This document shows, one piece after another, positions 16,153-25,253 of a stretch of DNA of 64,000 bases. Source of the DNA: Halodesulfovibrio sp. MK-HDV (lineage in GTDB: Bacteria; Desulfobacterota; Desulfovibrionia; Desulfovibrionales; Desulfovibrionaceae); the NCBI RefSeq assembly GCF_009914765.1, contig NZ_WYDS01000019.1, forward strand, positions 1 through 64,000. Direction: 5' to 3'. Made by a program: the position numbers and the translations under genes. The notes under the pieces were generated by a model that made no database searches, was not told the origin of the DNA, and saw only the letters and a list, made by a program, of their open reading frames with translations. Positions within the stretch are counted from its first letter, which is position 1. Each line of letters begins with the position of its first letter.

Positions 16153-16371
16153 CTAGACTTCTTCTTCCAGTGCTTTTTTCATAATTTCAATGACGTTGCC
16201 GCGTTCCTGCGCAAGACGTTTCCATTTTTTCTTTTCTTTCTTAGTTGCTTCGATTGTATGAAGCAAATCTCGTATCGTCTGTGCAGGGTAGCCGTAGCTT
16301 TGTGGTTCTTTGCGCAGCTCTTCATCATTGCGTTGGCGCAGTGCAGTCAGTTGATTAGCATTTAAAATCAT
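16153..16371 (-). CDS. Small basic, helical hypothetical protein
   Basis: 72 residues, highly charged and predicted helical (ATKKEKKKWKRLAQERGNVIEIMKKALEEE). AGAGGA lies seven bases before ATG 16371; a GTG two codons upstream is less likely. I do not recognise the family. It converges on the Cys-rich gene at 15864. Confidence 0.55.
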   Translation of the reverse strand: MILNANQLTALRQRNDEELRKEPQSYGYPAQTIRDLLHTIEATKKEKKKWKRLAQERGNVIEIMKKALEEEV

Positions 16372-16757
16372 AAGCACATCCTCTCAGGTTGATGACAAAC
16401 TCGCACAAGGACACATATCTCGGGGATAGGTACTGTACAGCTTAAAAATACACCGCCTGTTGGCTGTCAGTTCAGGAAGCTATTTGAAATGCATACGTTT
16501 TCCTATGTATTTCAAAATGATTATTTCCGGAAACGTTCAGGCAACTACAAGCAGAATCAGCAAGATTCCTGCCCGCTCGGGTGCGTCTTTCGTTGCATCG
16601 TGTTGTCTCAATCTGCCTAAAAAAGGCTCTGTCGGTACTCTGTAGCTTTTACAGAGAGCGATCGGGGCAGTTAGTTATATGGCATCGTTAAGAGAACCAT
16701 TATCATGACTGTATACTGCCTGTACTTTTTATACTTATCAACCTTAGCAGGCTATAT
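16372..16757. other. Intergenic region between the small gene and ndh
   Basis: About 385 bp with no credible gene. CTCTGTA...TACAGAG (about 16638-16656) forms a 7-bp hairpin without a T-run. Otherwise nothing seen. Confidence 0.4.
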
Positions 16758-18113
16758 TCATTTTTCTTTTGTAGAGCGTTCGTTCAATGCCGCGCCCTCG
16801 GCGCCTGAAGGTTCATACTCATCAGCTTTTCCGTGCGGAATTGTATCTTTTGCTTTTGGCATAATGAGCCGTACACCGCGTTCGAAAAAGAGATACTCGA
16901 ACGACCAGTTAATAAATACAATGATGCGGTTACGGAACCCAATAAGATACAGCAGGTGAACAATGAGCCATGTCACCCATGCGAAGAAGCCTGTGATCTT
17001 GAATTTTCCAAGATGAACAACTGCGCTGGATCGCCCGATGGTGGCAAGTGAGCCTTTGTCGAAGTAGGAGAACGGCTCAAGCTTTGTACCATCAAAAAGA
17101 TTCATGAGGTTTTTGGCTGCCAGTGCGCCCTGCTGAATTGCGTTTGGGGCAACAGTCGGGCCAATGACTGGAGTGTCTCCATCCATCGGTAACGCAAGGT
17201 CTCCGGCAACAAATACCTCAGGGTTATCTGCGAGATTAAGCTCAGGTGTTGTTATAATGCGGTTTGCATGTCCTAGCGGCATCCCCATTTTTTCGGCAAC
17301 ATTGTTGCCGCGAATACCGGCTGTCCAAAGGACTGTTCGTGTGGAAATGACATCACCGGATTTCAGGGTGATTTTGTCCGCTTCAACCTGCACCACATGC
17401 TGTTTGTAGTTGCCGTGCACATCAAGATGCTCAAGTCTTTTTTTTGCGTAGCTGCGTAATTTTTCAGGAAAGCCTTTAAGAGGGCCGTCTTCTCCCTCGA
17501 TGAGCATGATTTTTACATCACTCTTATCGAGTCCTCTAAAATCTCTGCGCAGTGAAGTGTGCACTAGTTCGGCAAGAGCGCCCGCGTATTCAACGCCTGT
17601 TGGGCCGCCGCCTACAATCGCAAAGGTGAGCAGTTGTTCCCGTATTGCAGGGTCTGGCTCGTGCTGTGCGTATTCGAAGCAGGAAAGAATATGGTTACGG
17701 ATGTCGATGGCTTCTTCCGCACTTTTGAGCGAGAAGGCAAACTCCTCTGCACCGGGAACGCCGAAGTAGCTGGTCACGCTGCCGAGAGCGATAATAAGAC
17801 CATCATAGTGGATAGGTCCTACATCGCTGAGGAGAACTTTTCTTTTTAAATCAAGTCCGGTCACCTCGGCCATGCGGAAATCTACATTCAGCATTTTACG
17901 GAAGGTTCCGCGGAGTGGATATGAAATTTGCTCCGGCTCCAGGCCTGCGGACGCAACTTGATAAAGCAGAGGTTGAAATAGATGATAGTTGTTACGGTCG
18001 ATAACTGTAACTTGGTATCCATCTTTTTTTCCGAACTCTTTTGCGGCCCAGAGTCCAGCGAATCCACCGCCTAGAATAACAATTTGCTTAGCTTTACTGC
18101 TGTGTTCTGACAT
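16758..18113 (-). CDS. ndh: Type II NADH dehydrogenase
   Basis: A non-proton-pumping NADH:quinone oxidoreductase on the inner membrane face. The 451-residue protein has the FAD motif IVILGGGFAGLWAAKEF at residues 11-27, NYHLFQPLLYQVASAGLEP, the NAD-binding AIVGGGPTGVEYAGALAEL near 170, VLWTAGIRG, VFVAGDLA and PNAIQQGALAA. A hydrophobic stretch near 385-415 (ITGFFAWVTWLIVHLLYLIGFRN region) fits the membrane anchor. The length is normal. No good ribosome site precedes ATG 18113. In a sulfate reducer it probably feeds menaquinone. Confidence 0.92.
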   Translation of the reverse strand: MSEHSSKAKQIVILGGGFAGLWAAKEFGKKDGYQVTVIDRNNYHLFQPLLYQVASAGLEPEQISYPLRGTFRKMLNVDFRMAEVTGLDLKRKVLLSDVGPIHYDGLIIALGSVTSYFGVPGAEEFAFSLKSAEEAIDIRNHILSCFEYAQHEPDPAIREQLLTFAIVGGGPTGVEYAGALAELVHTSLRRDFRGLDKSDVKIMLIEGEDGPLKGFPEKLRSYAKKRLEHLDVHGNYKQHVVQVEADKITLKSGDVISTRTVLWTAGIRGNNVAEKMGMPLGHANRIITTPELNLADNPEVFVAGDLALPMDGDTPVIGPTVAPNAIQQGALAAKNLMNLFDGTKLEPFSYFDKGSLATIGRSSAVVHLGKFKITGFFAWVTWLIVHLLYLIGFRNRIIVFINWSFEYLFFERGVRLIMPKAKDTIPHGKADEYEPSGAEGAALNERSTKEK

Positions 18114-18316
18114 GACTACACCATTGTGCGTGATTGTTTACTATATTTATGAATCTGGAATTGTAGCATACAAGTTACAAGATGGTCCTTCTATACCTAT
18201 GTATGATTTTACCAACAGTGTATAGAGTTTTTTACGGCAATGAGGACTATGAATTATATCATATTTTAGATAGATAAGTTACGTTGCATTGTGATTATTT
18301 ATAGCAGGAGATGGTT

Positions 18317-19579
18317 GTGGGAAAACTCAGTATTGACCTGCTTCAATCCGGTATGGTGCTTCAAGACGAAGTTCGGGGGATGAAGGGAAAACGTCTGTTT
18401 CCTGCCGGTGTAGAGCTGGATGAACAAAAGATTACAATTCTTAAAGCATGGGGAGTGGTAGAGGCCGATATAATAGGGGGTACACGCGAAAGTTCACGTC
18501 AGGCTCAGCTGGAAAAAGAGTCTGTTGCGGATGAAGCGCAATTACTTGCCAAACGGTATGTTACACAGGCATTCCGCGGGCAGGAAGCTGGTTCTAGCTT
18601 TATGCGCCAGTTTAAAGTTCAGTGTATAAAGCGCACAACGAAGGCTATACGCAGCCGAAATTTTTCTGTGATGACAGCGGAGAACATGCGTGATCTATAC
18701 GATCAGGCAGCAAAGAGTACTCTGCGTCCGGGTATGGTTACGCCTCAGGATCTTGTTGAAACACAACTGGAGCTGGTATCGTTTCCGGATATTTATTATG
18801 AGATTGTTCGTGAATTGGAGTTTCCGTTCACGACATCACGTAGGCTTGCTGGTATCGTGTCTAAAGATACCGGACTTGCCGCCCGCATTTTGAAACTGGT
18901 TAACAGCCCGTTTTATGGGTTTCCATCCCGTATCGAAAGCATTGAACGTGCGTTGACAATTCTTGGTTCTAACGAACTGACGACACTGACCTTGGGGCTG
19001 AGTGTTGTACACATCTTCTCCGGGGTTCCGGATACTGTCTTTAACGTTCAAGACTTTTGGGAATATGCGATTTCCTGTGGTATTCTGTCTCGTCTGCTTG
19101 GTGCACACTGCACGGATTTGATGGAAGAACGCTTGTTTGTCGGCGGGTTGCTACAGCCTGTCGGAATGTTGCTTATGATCAGCTATGACCCTGCATCTAT
19201 GTGTAAGGCCGTACTGCTGAGCCGCAAAAAAGGTGTTTCCCTTCCGGTTGCTGAACGTGCGGTGTTTGGCTTTAACCATGCGGAAGTGGGAGCGGCTTTG
19301 TTGGAGTCATGGAATATTCCGGAAACTCTGACAAATATTGTTCGTCATTGCTACACGCCTCTGTCGTCACCATTGCCGACAGATTCGGGCATTGTGCATT
19401 TGGCAACGATTATGGCGACCGGATTGCGTAGAAAGGATTTCTGCACATTCCATTTGCCGGACTTTTTTTCAGCTACATTGGATGAAACAAAGATTTCTCC
19501 TTCTGTGCTCGCGCCTATTCTTTCGCAATATGATAGGCAGTTTGCAGATACTCTGGAGATTTTGACCGACGGTATGTAG
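18317..19579 (+). CDS. HDOD-domain signalling protein
   Basis: About 420 residues. The N-terminal 60 (LLQSGMVLQDEVRGMKGKRLFPAGVEL, ILKAWGV) resemble the leader domain often found before HD-GYP or HDOD modules. The HDOD core begins near residue 155: LVSFPDIYYEIVREL, SKDTGLAARILKLVNSPFYGFP, IERALTILGSNEL. It lacks intact HD phosphohydrolase metal ligands, as HDOD proteins do. AGGAG at 18306-18310 abuts an ATG at 18311, so GTG 18317 (six bases away) is the better start. It lies upstream of the sigma54 activator on the same strand and may feed the same pathway. Confidence 0.82.
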   Translation: MGKLSIDLLQSGMVLQDEVRGMKGKRLFPAGVELDEQKITILKAWGVVEADIIGGTRESSRQAQLEKESVADEAQLLAKRYVTQAFRGQEAGSSFMRQFKVQCIKRTTKAIRSRNFSVMTAENMRDLYDQAAKSTLRPGMVTPQDLVETQLELVSFPDIYYEIVRELEFPFTTSRRLAGIVSKDTGLAARILKLVNSPFYGFPSRIESIERALTILGSNELTTLTLGLSVVHIFSGVPDTVFNVQDFWEYAISCGILSRLLGAHCTDLMEERLFVGGLLQPVGMLLMISYDPASMCKAVLLSRKKGVSLPVAERAVFGFNHAEVGAALLESWNIPETLTNIVRHCYTPLSSPLPTDSGIVHLATIMATGLRRKDFCTFHLPDFFSATLDETKISPSVLAPILSQYDRQFADTLEILTDGM

Positions 19580-19736
19580 CCATGCGGGTGTTGCAGCCTT
19601 GGTGTAGCTGGTGTAATTCAAGAGAGAAAGGCAACGGATTGCGCTTGCGCAGTTTACGAGTTGCCGAGGGCATGAGAGCCGGAGAGTGCGTGCTTTTCGG
19701 TTGATGAAGTCGTACTTATAAGCAAAGTTGGGTGAG

Positions 19737-21791
19737 ATGGTAGAGCATGAAGCATTTGTTTCTCCAGATAAAAACAATACTCCGGAGAGCCGGCAGGCGT
19801 TGTTAAAGATTCTGGAGGCAGCAACAGGAATGGGGCATTTTGGATATCGGCTAAGTGAAGTTGCCGATGTTTCAAGCATGCTCACAGAAATTGCTGCCAA
19901 TGTAGAGGCTATCCACCCCTTTAAAACGATGGCATTTTTGCTGGTGGATGAAGAATCACATGATTTCGTTATGTCATGGTGTTCATCTAAAACAGAAGAA
20001 GCCAGCATTACCGATGCCTGCCGTGTGCTCATGGAAGACCATATGTTTTCCTGGGCGCTGCGTCGCAATCAGCCAACCACTGTTACCTCCGAAGGACTTG
20101 GAGACGTGTTGCTGCATCCACTGCAGACTTCTTCAGGGCCTGTGGGGATGTTTGTGGGCGTTTTGCAGGGCGATGAGCCGGCAGAAGATGTATCATTTTA
20201 TCTCCTTTCTATGACGCTTGTTGCAGCAAGCATCGCCATTGAAAACTTTTTTCTCTACAAGCAGCTTTCTGAAAGCAACAGCGAACTGGAAGGAAAAGTT
20301 ACCAGCCGTACAGAAGAATTGAGCGCTTCCAATAGACAGCTCAGACGTACTCTTCAAGAAAAAGAAACATACAAACAGCATTTAGAGCTGTTGTTCTCGT
20401 CCATGCAGGACGTGATGATTTCTGTTGATCCGGAACTTACCGTGCAAAGCATTAACCGTGCGGGTGAAGATTTGTTCGGTGTTATGCAGGATGATGTTGT
20501 GGGTAAGCTGCTGCCGCAGGTTATGCCTGACCTTGCATTGCGCTGTGATGAATTTTTCCACGACGTTCTTTCATACGGTGAACGCATCGTTGAAGAGCGA
20601 GTCGAGTTACTGTTAGATGCTGATGCGAGACATATCTTTATGATCAACTGCTCGCCGTTTGCATCCGGTGCTGATGGGCAACGTGGCGCTATGCTTATGC
20701 TGCGCGACATTACCCGCCTTGTTTCTCTGGAAGAACAGTTGCAGGAGCGACGTTCCTTCAAGAACATTATCGGTACCAGCAAAAGTATGCTCAACTTGTA
20801 TTCAATGCTTGAAAACCTTGTTGATCTGGACACAACTGTTCTTGTTACCGGTGAATCCGGTACGGGCAAAGAGCTTGTGGCAGAAGCGTTGCACCATAAT
20901 GGTGCCCGTGCAAACGGACCGCTTGTTCGTGTGAACTGCTCGGCATTGTCTGAAAATTTGCTGGAAAGCGAGTTGTTCGGCCATGTGCGCGGAGCATTTA
21001 CCGGTGCAACCAAAGACAAGGTCGGTCGTTTTGAAGCCGCTGAAGGCGGTACAATTTTTCTTGATGAAATCGGTGACGTGTCATTACGTATTCAGGTTCT
21101 TTTGCTCAGATTCCTTGAGTCACACGAATTTGAACGCGTAGGTGATACTGTAACCCGTAAAGCTAACGTACGTATTGTGGCTGCAACCAATGCAGACTTG
21201 CAGCAGCGTGTGGCACAGGGCGTGTTCCGCTCAGATTTGTTTTACAGACTGAATGTTATGAACGTGCATCTTCCGCCGTTGCGTGAGCGTCTGGATGATT
21301 TGGCGCTGTTGGTGCAGTTCTTTATTGATATGTTCAACGATACGTTGGGGGTTTCGATCTCCGGTTTGTCAGAGCAAGTTATGCAAGTTTTCATGAACCA
21401 TCCTTGGCCGGGTAATATTCGAGAATTGAAACATACTATCGAGCATGCTTCTATTCTTGCTCGAACCGGACGTATTACGCCGGATCACCTGCCAGTTCAG
21501 ATCCTGGGTGCAGATCCGTTGTCCAGTTCTGATACTGTTCGTTATCCGCCGTACGGTGGTGGTTATGGCGGCGGGTATGGTTCACATTACTCCCCGCAGC
21601 CGCTCATCAGTCCGAATGCCTATATGCCAGCTTCCATGCAACAGGCGCGTGTGCCTTGTCATACCGTTTCTGTTGAAGAAGTTCAGGCGGCGATTGCTTC
21701 TGCTAATGGTAATAAAACAGCGGCAGCTAAATTGCTTGGTATGGGCAGAGCGACCTTGTACCGAAAATTAAAAGAACTTGGTTTGGGATAA
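19737..21791 (+). CDS. Sigma54-dependent transcriptional activator (GAF-PAS-AAA+-Fis)
   Basis: 684 residues. A GAF-like sensor occupies roughly 20-180, a coiled coil about 180-220 (SNSELEGKVTSRTEELSASN) and a PAS domain about 220-335 (VMISVDPELTVQSINRAGEDLF). The AAA+ domain has Walker A GESGTGKE near 371, the sigma54-contact loop GAFTGA near 417, and GGTIFLDEIGD. A Gly/Tyr-rich linker (YGGGYGGGYGSHY) joins it to a Fis-type helix-turn-helix at the end (NKTAAAKLLGMGRATLYRKL). ATG 19737 is used; a TTG three codons upstream is possible. It is followed at once by a tandem palindrome, a -24/-12 promoter and a structured RNA, which are its probable targets (inference). The signal it senses is unknown. 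Confidence 0.93.
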   Translation: MVEHEAFVSPDKNNTPESRQALLKILEAATGMGHFGYRLSEVADVSSMLTEIAANVEAIHPFKTMAFLLVDEESHDFVMSWCSSKTEEASITDACRVLMEDHMFSWALRRNQPTTVTSEGLGDVLLHPLQTSSGPVGMFVGVLQGDEPAEDVSFYLLSMTLVAASIAIENFFLYKQLSESNSELEGKVTSRTEELSASNRQLRRTLQEKETYKQHLELLFSSMQDVMISVDPELTVQSINRAGEDLFGVMQDDVVGKLLPQVMPDLALRCDEFFHDVLSYGERIVEERVELLLDADARHIFMINCSPFASGADGQRGAMLMLRDITRLVSLEEQLQERRSFKNIIGTSKSMLNLYSMLENLVDLDTTVLVTGESGTGKELVAEALHHNGARANGPLVRVNCSALSENLLESELFGHVRGAFTGATKDKVGRFEAAEGGTIFLDEIGDVSLRIQVLLLRFLESHEFERVGDTVTRKANVRIVAATNADLQQRVAQGVFRSDLFYRLNVMNVHLPPLRERLDDLALLVQFFIDMFNDTLGVSISGLSEQVMQVFMNHPWPGNIRELKHTIEHASILARTGRITPDHLPVQILGADPLSSSDTVRYPPYGGGYGGGYGSHYSPQPLISPNAYMPASMQQARVPCHTVSVEEVQAAIASANGNKTAAAKLLGMGRATLYRKLKELGLG

Positions 21792-21834
21792 TTATCCCGA
21801 AATAAAAATACTGAAGGCGTCTCAGGATGTCTCT

Positions 21835-21866
21835 AAGTGTCTCATGAGACGTCTCATGAGACACTT
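21835..21866. promoter_or_regulatory. 32-bp perfect palindrome: activator-binding site and/or terminator
   Basis: AAGTGTCTCATGAGAC is followed immediately by its exact complement. It equals two tandem copies of the palindromic 12-mer GTCTCATGAGAC. A degenerate partial copy (GGCGTCTCAGGATGTCTC) lies just upstream. T6 follows, so it can act as terminator for the activator gene. Its centre is also 89 bp from the GG of the -24 box, the usual distance for an upstream activator sequence, and TGTC-N6-GACA is the type of site Fis-like activators bind. Confidence 0.75.
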
Positions 21867-21936
21867 TTTTGTTTTGTCACTTTTTTTTTACGAATCATAA
21901 CTATTTGAAATATTATAATTAATTAATTTTGAAAAG

Positions 21937-21953
21937 TTGGCATTGTGCTTGCT
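21937..21953 (+). promoter_or_regulatory. Sigma54 (-24/-12) promoter of the structured RNA
   Basis: TTGGCATTGTGCTTGCT matches the TGGCAC-N5-TTGCW consensus with the required ten bases between GG (21939-21940) and GC (21951-21952). A 60-bp AT-rich stretch between it and the palindrome suits DNA bending by IHF. The predicted start is near 21964. Confidence 0.75.
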
Positions 21954-21963
21954 ATAGTAGAAA

Positions 21964-22427
21964 TACAAAGACTGCTCGTCACAATGCAACAGTTGACGAC
22001 GGGATTACAAATTTCGGTCAGCAGTATCCTATACGATACTGTACTACGCCTGAAGGTGTAAAATCTTCCGACAATCTTGGGGAAAAGGTTGTTCGAGCCC
22101 CGCTGGGGAATAGTAAGGCTCATGGAAGGTTTTGCACGCATTTGTCTGCACCTCAGGGTGCAGAACAGGGGATAGCCGGGTGAAGATTTATCTTCATCGG
22201 GGCACGGGGGGGTATAGTACTCAAACTATACCACAAATAGAGTAGGTAATATCTCACTCTATTTCGCAGAAAAATCTTTTGATTTTGTGACTGCGGGGGA
22301 AACTGGTGGACGGTCTTACCGTCACAGTTAACGCAACGTACTGCGAGAATGTTATTCGGCTAAATAGCCGTTAGTGAGTGCTATAGAAAAAAAGCTGAGT
22401 ATCTGTCTCGATACTCAGCTTTTTTCT
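21964..22427 (+). ncRNA. Large structured RNA of unknown family, sigma54-driven
   Basis: About 460 nt between a -24/-12 promoter and an intrinsic terminator, dense in hairpins: CAGTATC/GATACTG (22022-22041), ACAATCTT/AAGGTTGT (22071-22092), TCTGCACC/GGTGCAGA (22145-22164), TGAAGA/TCTTCA (22181-22196), GGTATAGT/ACTATACC (22211-22232), AATAGAGT/ACTCTATT (22236-22263), CGCAG...CTGCG (22265-22295), GACGGT/ACCGTC (22309-22323) and CGGCT/AGCCG. I looked for tmRNA, 6S, RNase P, SRP, group II intron and cobalamin riboswitch hallmarks and found none. The only frame of any length (TTG at 21929, 84 codons) would begin upstream of the transcript start. Function unknown. Confidence 0.6.
22387..22425 (+). 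terminator. Terminator of the structured RNA
   Basis: AGCTGAGTAT / ATACTCAGCT, 8-nt loop, with A-run on the left and T6 on the right. Confidence 0.92.
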
Positions 22428-22518
22428 GTAACCATTGTTTAGCGATCTACAAAAAAATTTCATCGCTCTTCGCTGGTGAATCAGAGCATGCCGCGTTACG
22501 CCCGTTGGTATGCTCTAC

Positions 22519-22575
22519 TTGATAACATTTCTGCACATGGAATCGTCTCATTCCGTGTGCAGAGTTTGTTATCAA
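22519..22575. repeat. Long imperfect inverted repeat
   Basis: TTGATAACATTTCTGCACAT... on the left pairs over about 25 bp with ...GTGCAGAGTTTGTTATCAA on the right, six-base loop, few mismatches. No T-run on the plus strand. Confidence 0.65.
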
Positions 22576-22612
22576 AAAAAGCACTGAACAAATGTTACCA
22601 TCTGTTCAGTGC
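22574..22612 (-). terminator. Terminator of acs
   Basis: On the minus strand GCACTGAACA pairs with TGTTCAGTGC (12-nt loop) and is followed by T7. It lies about 160 bp past the acs stop. Confidence 0.85.
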
Positions 22613-22772
22613 CCAAAATTAATTCAAGGGGGGGAATGCTATGAATGTTTTCATGCATCCCTTGAGCAAAGGTACGCAATCAAAGCCTCCAACATGTGCT
22701 GATAAGCTGTGCACGATTGAAGCAGTCAGATTGCGTCCTTTGTCTCCGGGAAGAGCGGTAGAAGACTGAAGC

Positions 22773-24770
22773 CTAGCTTCCAGTCAGTTCTGTACGACCC
22801 TCAACGAGTTCGGTGATGACACTTGGGTCGGCCAAAGTGGATGTGTCACCAAAATCGCCAGTACTTCCTGAAGCAATTTTCCGCAAAATTCTCCGCATAA
22901 TTTTACCACTTCGAGTTTTTGGCAGTTCTTCTGCAAACTGCAATACTTCCGGCGTAGCAATCGGTCCGATTTCTTTTCGAACCCAGGTGCGAAGTAACGC
23001 GCGCAATTCTTCAGTCTCATCTTCATCTGCCTTTAAGGTCACGTAGGCATAAATGCTTTCACCTTTGATAGCGTGCGGCATTCCTACTACTGCTGCCTCT
23101 GCAACCGTAGGATGAGCAACCAGTGCTGATTCAATTTCAGCTGTGCCCATACGGTGGCCGGATACGTTGATTACGTCATCAAGGCGTCCCATGATCCAGA
23201 AATAGCCGTCACTATCTACGCGAGCACCATCACCGGATTCATACATTCCGGGGAATTTTTCAAAATAGGTGCTTTTGTAGCGTTCCGGATCACCAAATAC
23301 GCCGCGAAGCATACCCGGCCATGGTTTACGGATAACAAGATGTCCACCTTCATTCGGCTCAGCATCTGTTCCGTCAGAACGCACGATCCGAGCATCAACT
23401 CCCGGAAGTGGAAGGGTCGCAGACCCCGGTTTCAATGGAGTTGCAAACGGGAGTGCAGCAATCATAATGCCGCCTGTCTCTGTCTGCCACCAGGTATCAA
23501 CGATAGGAGTTTTACCTTTGCCTATTTCATCGTGATACCACATCCATGCTTCAGGGTTAATCGGTTCACCAACGGATCCAAGTACCCGCAATGAAGAAAG
23601 GTCGTGGCGTTGGGTCCACTCTGTCCCTTCGCGCATAAGGGCGCGGATAACTGTCGGGGCAGTGTAGAAAATAGAAACGCCGAATTTTTCTACGATGCTC
23701 CAGAAACGGTCCGGGCTAGGATAGCTTGGAACACCTTCAAACATAAGGGTTGTGGCACCGAGGGACAACGGGCCATATACTATGTAAGAATGACCGGTAA
23801 TCCAGCCGATATCAGCGGTACACCAGTACACGTCAGATTCTTGAATATCAAAAACCCACTGTGATGTGTGTGCTGTATAGGTAAGGTACCCGCCAGTAGT
23901 ATGCACAACGCCTTTTGGTTTTCCTGTTGATCCACTTGTATAAAGAATAAACAACGGATCTTCAGAATCCATAGGCTCGCACTCGCAGAAAGGCTTGATG
24001 TCAGGCTGTTGCATTGCCTGATGCCACCAGATATCCCGCTCGTCCGTCCATTCCAGTTTGCCTTGTTCTGCAATACCTGCACGGTCTACAACAACAACGT
24101 GTTCAACACTCGGGCAGGATTTCAGTGCGTCGTCTGCATTTGCTTTAAGGGGAATTACGCGACCGGAGCGTAAAACAGCATCTGCGGTAACAAGCACTTT
24201 TGCTTCACAATCTATCATACGACTTTGCAGGCTGAGGGCAGAAAAGCCCGCAAAAACGATTGAATGCACTGCACCAATACGAACACAGGCAAGCATGGCA
24301 ATGGATAATTCCGGAATCATCGGCATGTACAAGGCTACTCGGTCGCCTTTGCCTACTCCGTATTTTTTTAACACGTTAGCAAATTTACATACTTCTTCGT
24401 AGAGTTCCTCATACGTGAATGTAATTACATCTCCTTCCGGCTCCCCTTGCCAGATAAGAGCTGCTTTATCCTTACGACCAAGTCCCAGATGTCTATCAAG
24501 ACAGTTATGGGCAACGTTCAACTTGCCGCCGGTAAACCAGCGGATGTCCGGTGTGTCCATGTCTGCTTCAAGCACACTGGTGAACGGGGAGAACCAGTCA
24601 ATCAATTCATTTGCCCGTCCCGCCCAGAACCCTTCATTGTCTTCAATAGAGCGCTTATACTGACGCTCATATTCTTCCAGGGACTGGATATGAGTTCCTA
24701 CGCCTACGGATTTTGAAGGGGTGAACAGACGCTGCTCATCTTGCATGGAAATGATGTTGTTTTGGCTCAT
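22773..24770 (-). CDS. acs: Acetyl-CoA synthetase (AMP-forming)
   Basis: Activates acetate to acetyl-CoA via acetyl-AMP. The 665-residue protein has the full set of ANL motifs: P-loop [14 protein letters not shown] near 275, TWWQTETGG, and the C-terminal [11 protein letters not shown] whose Lys (about 620) is the known acetylation site that switches Acs off. GAGGAG lies seven bases before ATG 24770; the longer open frame has no ribosome site. It diverges from an acetyltransferase gene that could modify that Lys. The intervening DNA holds a 17-bp inverted repeat about 95 bp upstream of the start. Confidence 0.96.
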   Translation of the reverse strand: MSQNNIISMQDEQRLFTPSKSVGVGTHIQSLEEYERQYKRSIEDNEGFWAGRANELIDWFSPFTSVLEADMDTPDIRWFTGGKLNVAHNCLDRHLGLGRKDKAALIWQGEPEGDVITFTYEELYEEVCKFANVLKKYGVGKGDRVALYMPMIPELSIAMLACVRIGAVHSIVFAGFSALSLQSRMIDCEAKVLVTADAVLRSGRVIPLKANADDALKSCPSVEHVVVVDRAGIAEQGKLEWTDERDIWWHQAMQQPDIKPFCECEPMDSEDPLFILYTSGSTGKPKGVVHTTGGYLTYTAHTSQWVFDIQESDVYWCTADIGWITGHSYIVYGPLSLGATTLMFEGVPSYPSPDRFWSIVEKFGVSIFYTAPTVIRALMREGTEWTQRHDLSSLRVLGSVGEPINPEAWMWYHDEIGKGKTPIVDTWWQTETGGIMIAALPFATPLKPGSATLPLPGVDARIVRSDGTDAEPNEGGHLVIRKPWPGMLRGVFGDPERYKSTYFEKFPGMYESGDGARVDSDGYFWIMGRLDDVINVSGHRMGTAEIESALVAHPTVAEAAVVGMPHAIKGESIYAYVTLKADEDETEELRALLRTWVRKEIGPIATPEVLQFAEELPKTRSGKIMRRILRKIASGSTGDFGDTSTLADPSVITELVEGRTELTGS

Positions 24771-25253
24771 GGGATTCTCCTCGAAATAAATGGTGACATC
24801 ATACGGCAGTGGTCTTCCAGATGCTTCTGCATCGCATGTTGACCCGAAAATTTGTATGTTCCGGTTGTGGCGTATACTGGTGCTGCAAGGAATAGTATTC
24901 GCCACAACCGCAAACAAACCATAAGGGAAAGGTGGAAACATTTTATATGTAACCTGCGAGAGCATTTCGGTTTGTTAATGAACAACTGCATTATGCAACC
25001 ATCTGTTTCAAAAAAGACATTCTTTTTCGGTGAACGGTATGAATCGAAAGGTGAATAACATGGCTACCGGTAAGCGGTAGAAAAAGGCATAGTGAATGGC
25101 ATAACAATGGGATGGCGGAAGGCTGGATTTAGGGGGAATCATCTTGGCAGAGCTAAAAGCAATACAACTGTTTGAACTTACCATGAGTTTCAACTACAGT
25201 GTTTTTTACTTGCTGTTGCATAATCCCAACCGGAACCAATCGTAGGAGTCTGT
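24771..25253. other. Divergent regulatory region acs / acetyltransferase
   Basis: 480 bp with no credible gene. It must hold both promoters. The only strong element is the inverted repeat at 24862-24910. I could not place -35/-10 pairs with confidence. Confidence 0.5.
24862..24910. repeat. 17-bp inverted repeat upstream of acs
   Basis: CGGTTGTGGCGTATACT (24862-24878) and AGTATTCGCCACAACCG (24894-24910) match at 16 of 17 positions around a 15-bp spacer. Candidate operator or leader hairpin. Confidence 0.65.

Larger units (their letters stand above)
22428..22772. other. Hairpin-rich gap between the structured RNA and acs
   Basis: No gene. Consecutive inverted repeats: AGCGAT/ATCGCT (22441-22467), AGAGCATGCC/GGTATGCTCT (22483-22516), a long one with arms 22519-22543 and 22550-22575, and the acs terminator at 22574-22612. 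Such density suggests RNA on the minus strand downstream of acs, or a degenerate repeat. Confidence 0.5.

Noticed and set aside
21929-22183. 84-codon frame (TTG start) overlapping the sigma54 promoter and structured RNA
   Set aside because: Its start lies upstream of the predicted transcript start, it has no ribosome site, and the codons fall in hairpin arms.
22296-22330. GGGGGAAACTGGTGGA resembles part of a cobalamin riboswitch
   Set aside because: The rest of the B12 box and core helices are missing, and the element sits at the 3' end of a transcript rather than before a gene.
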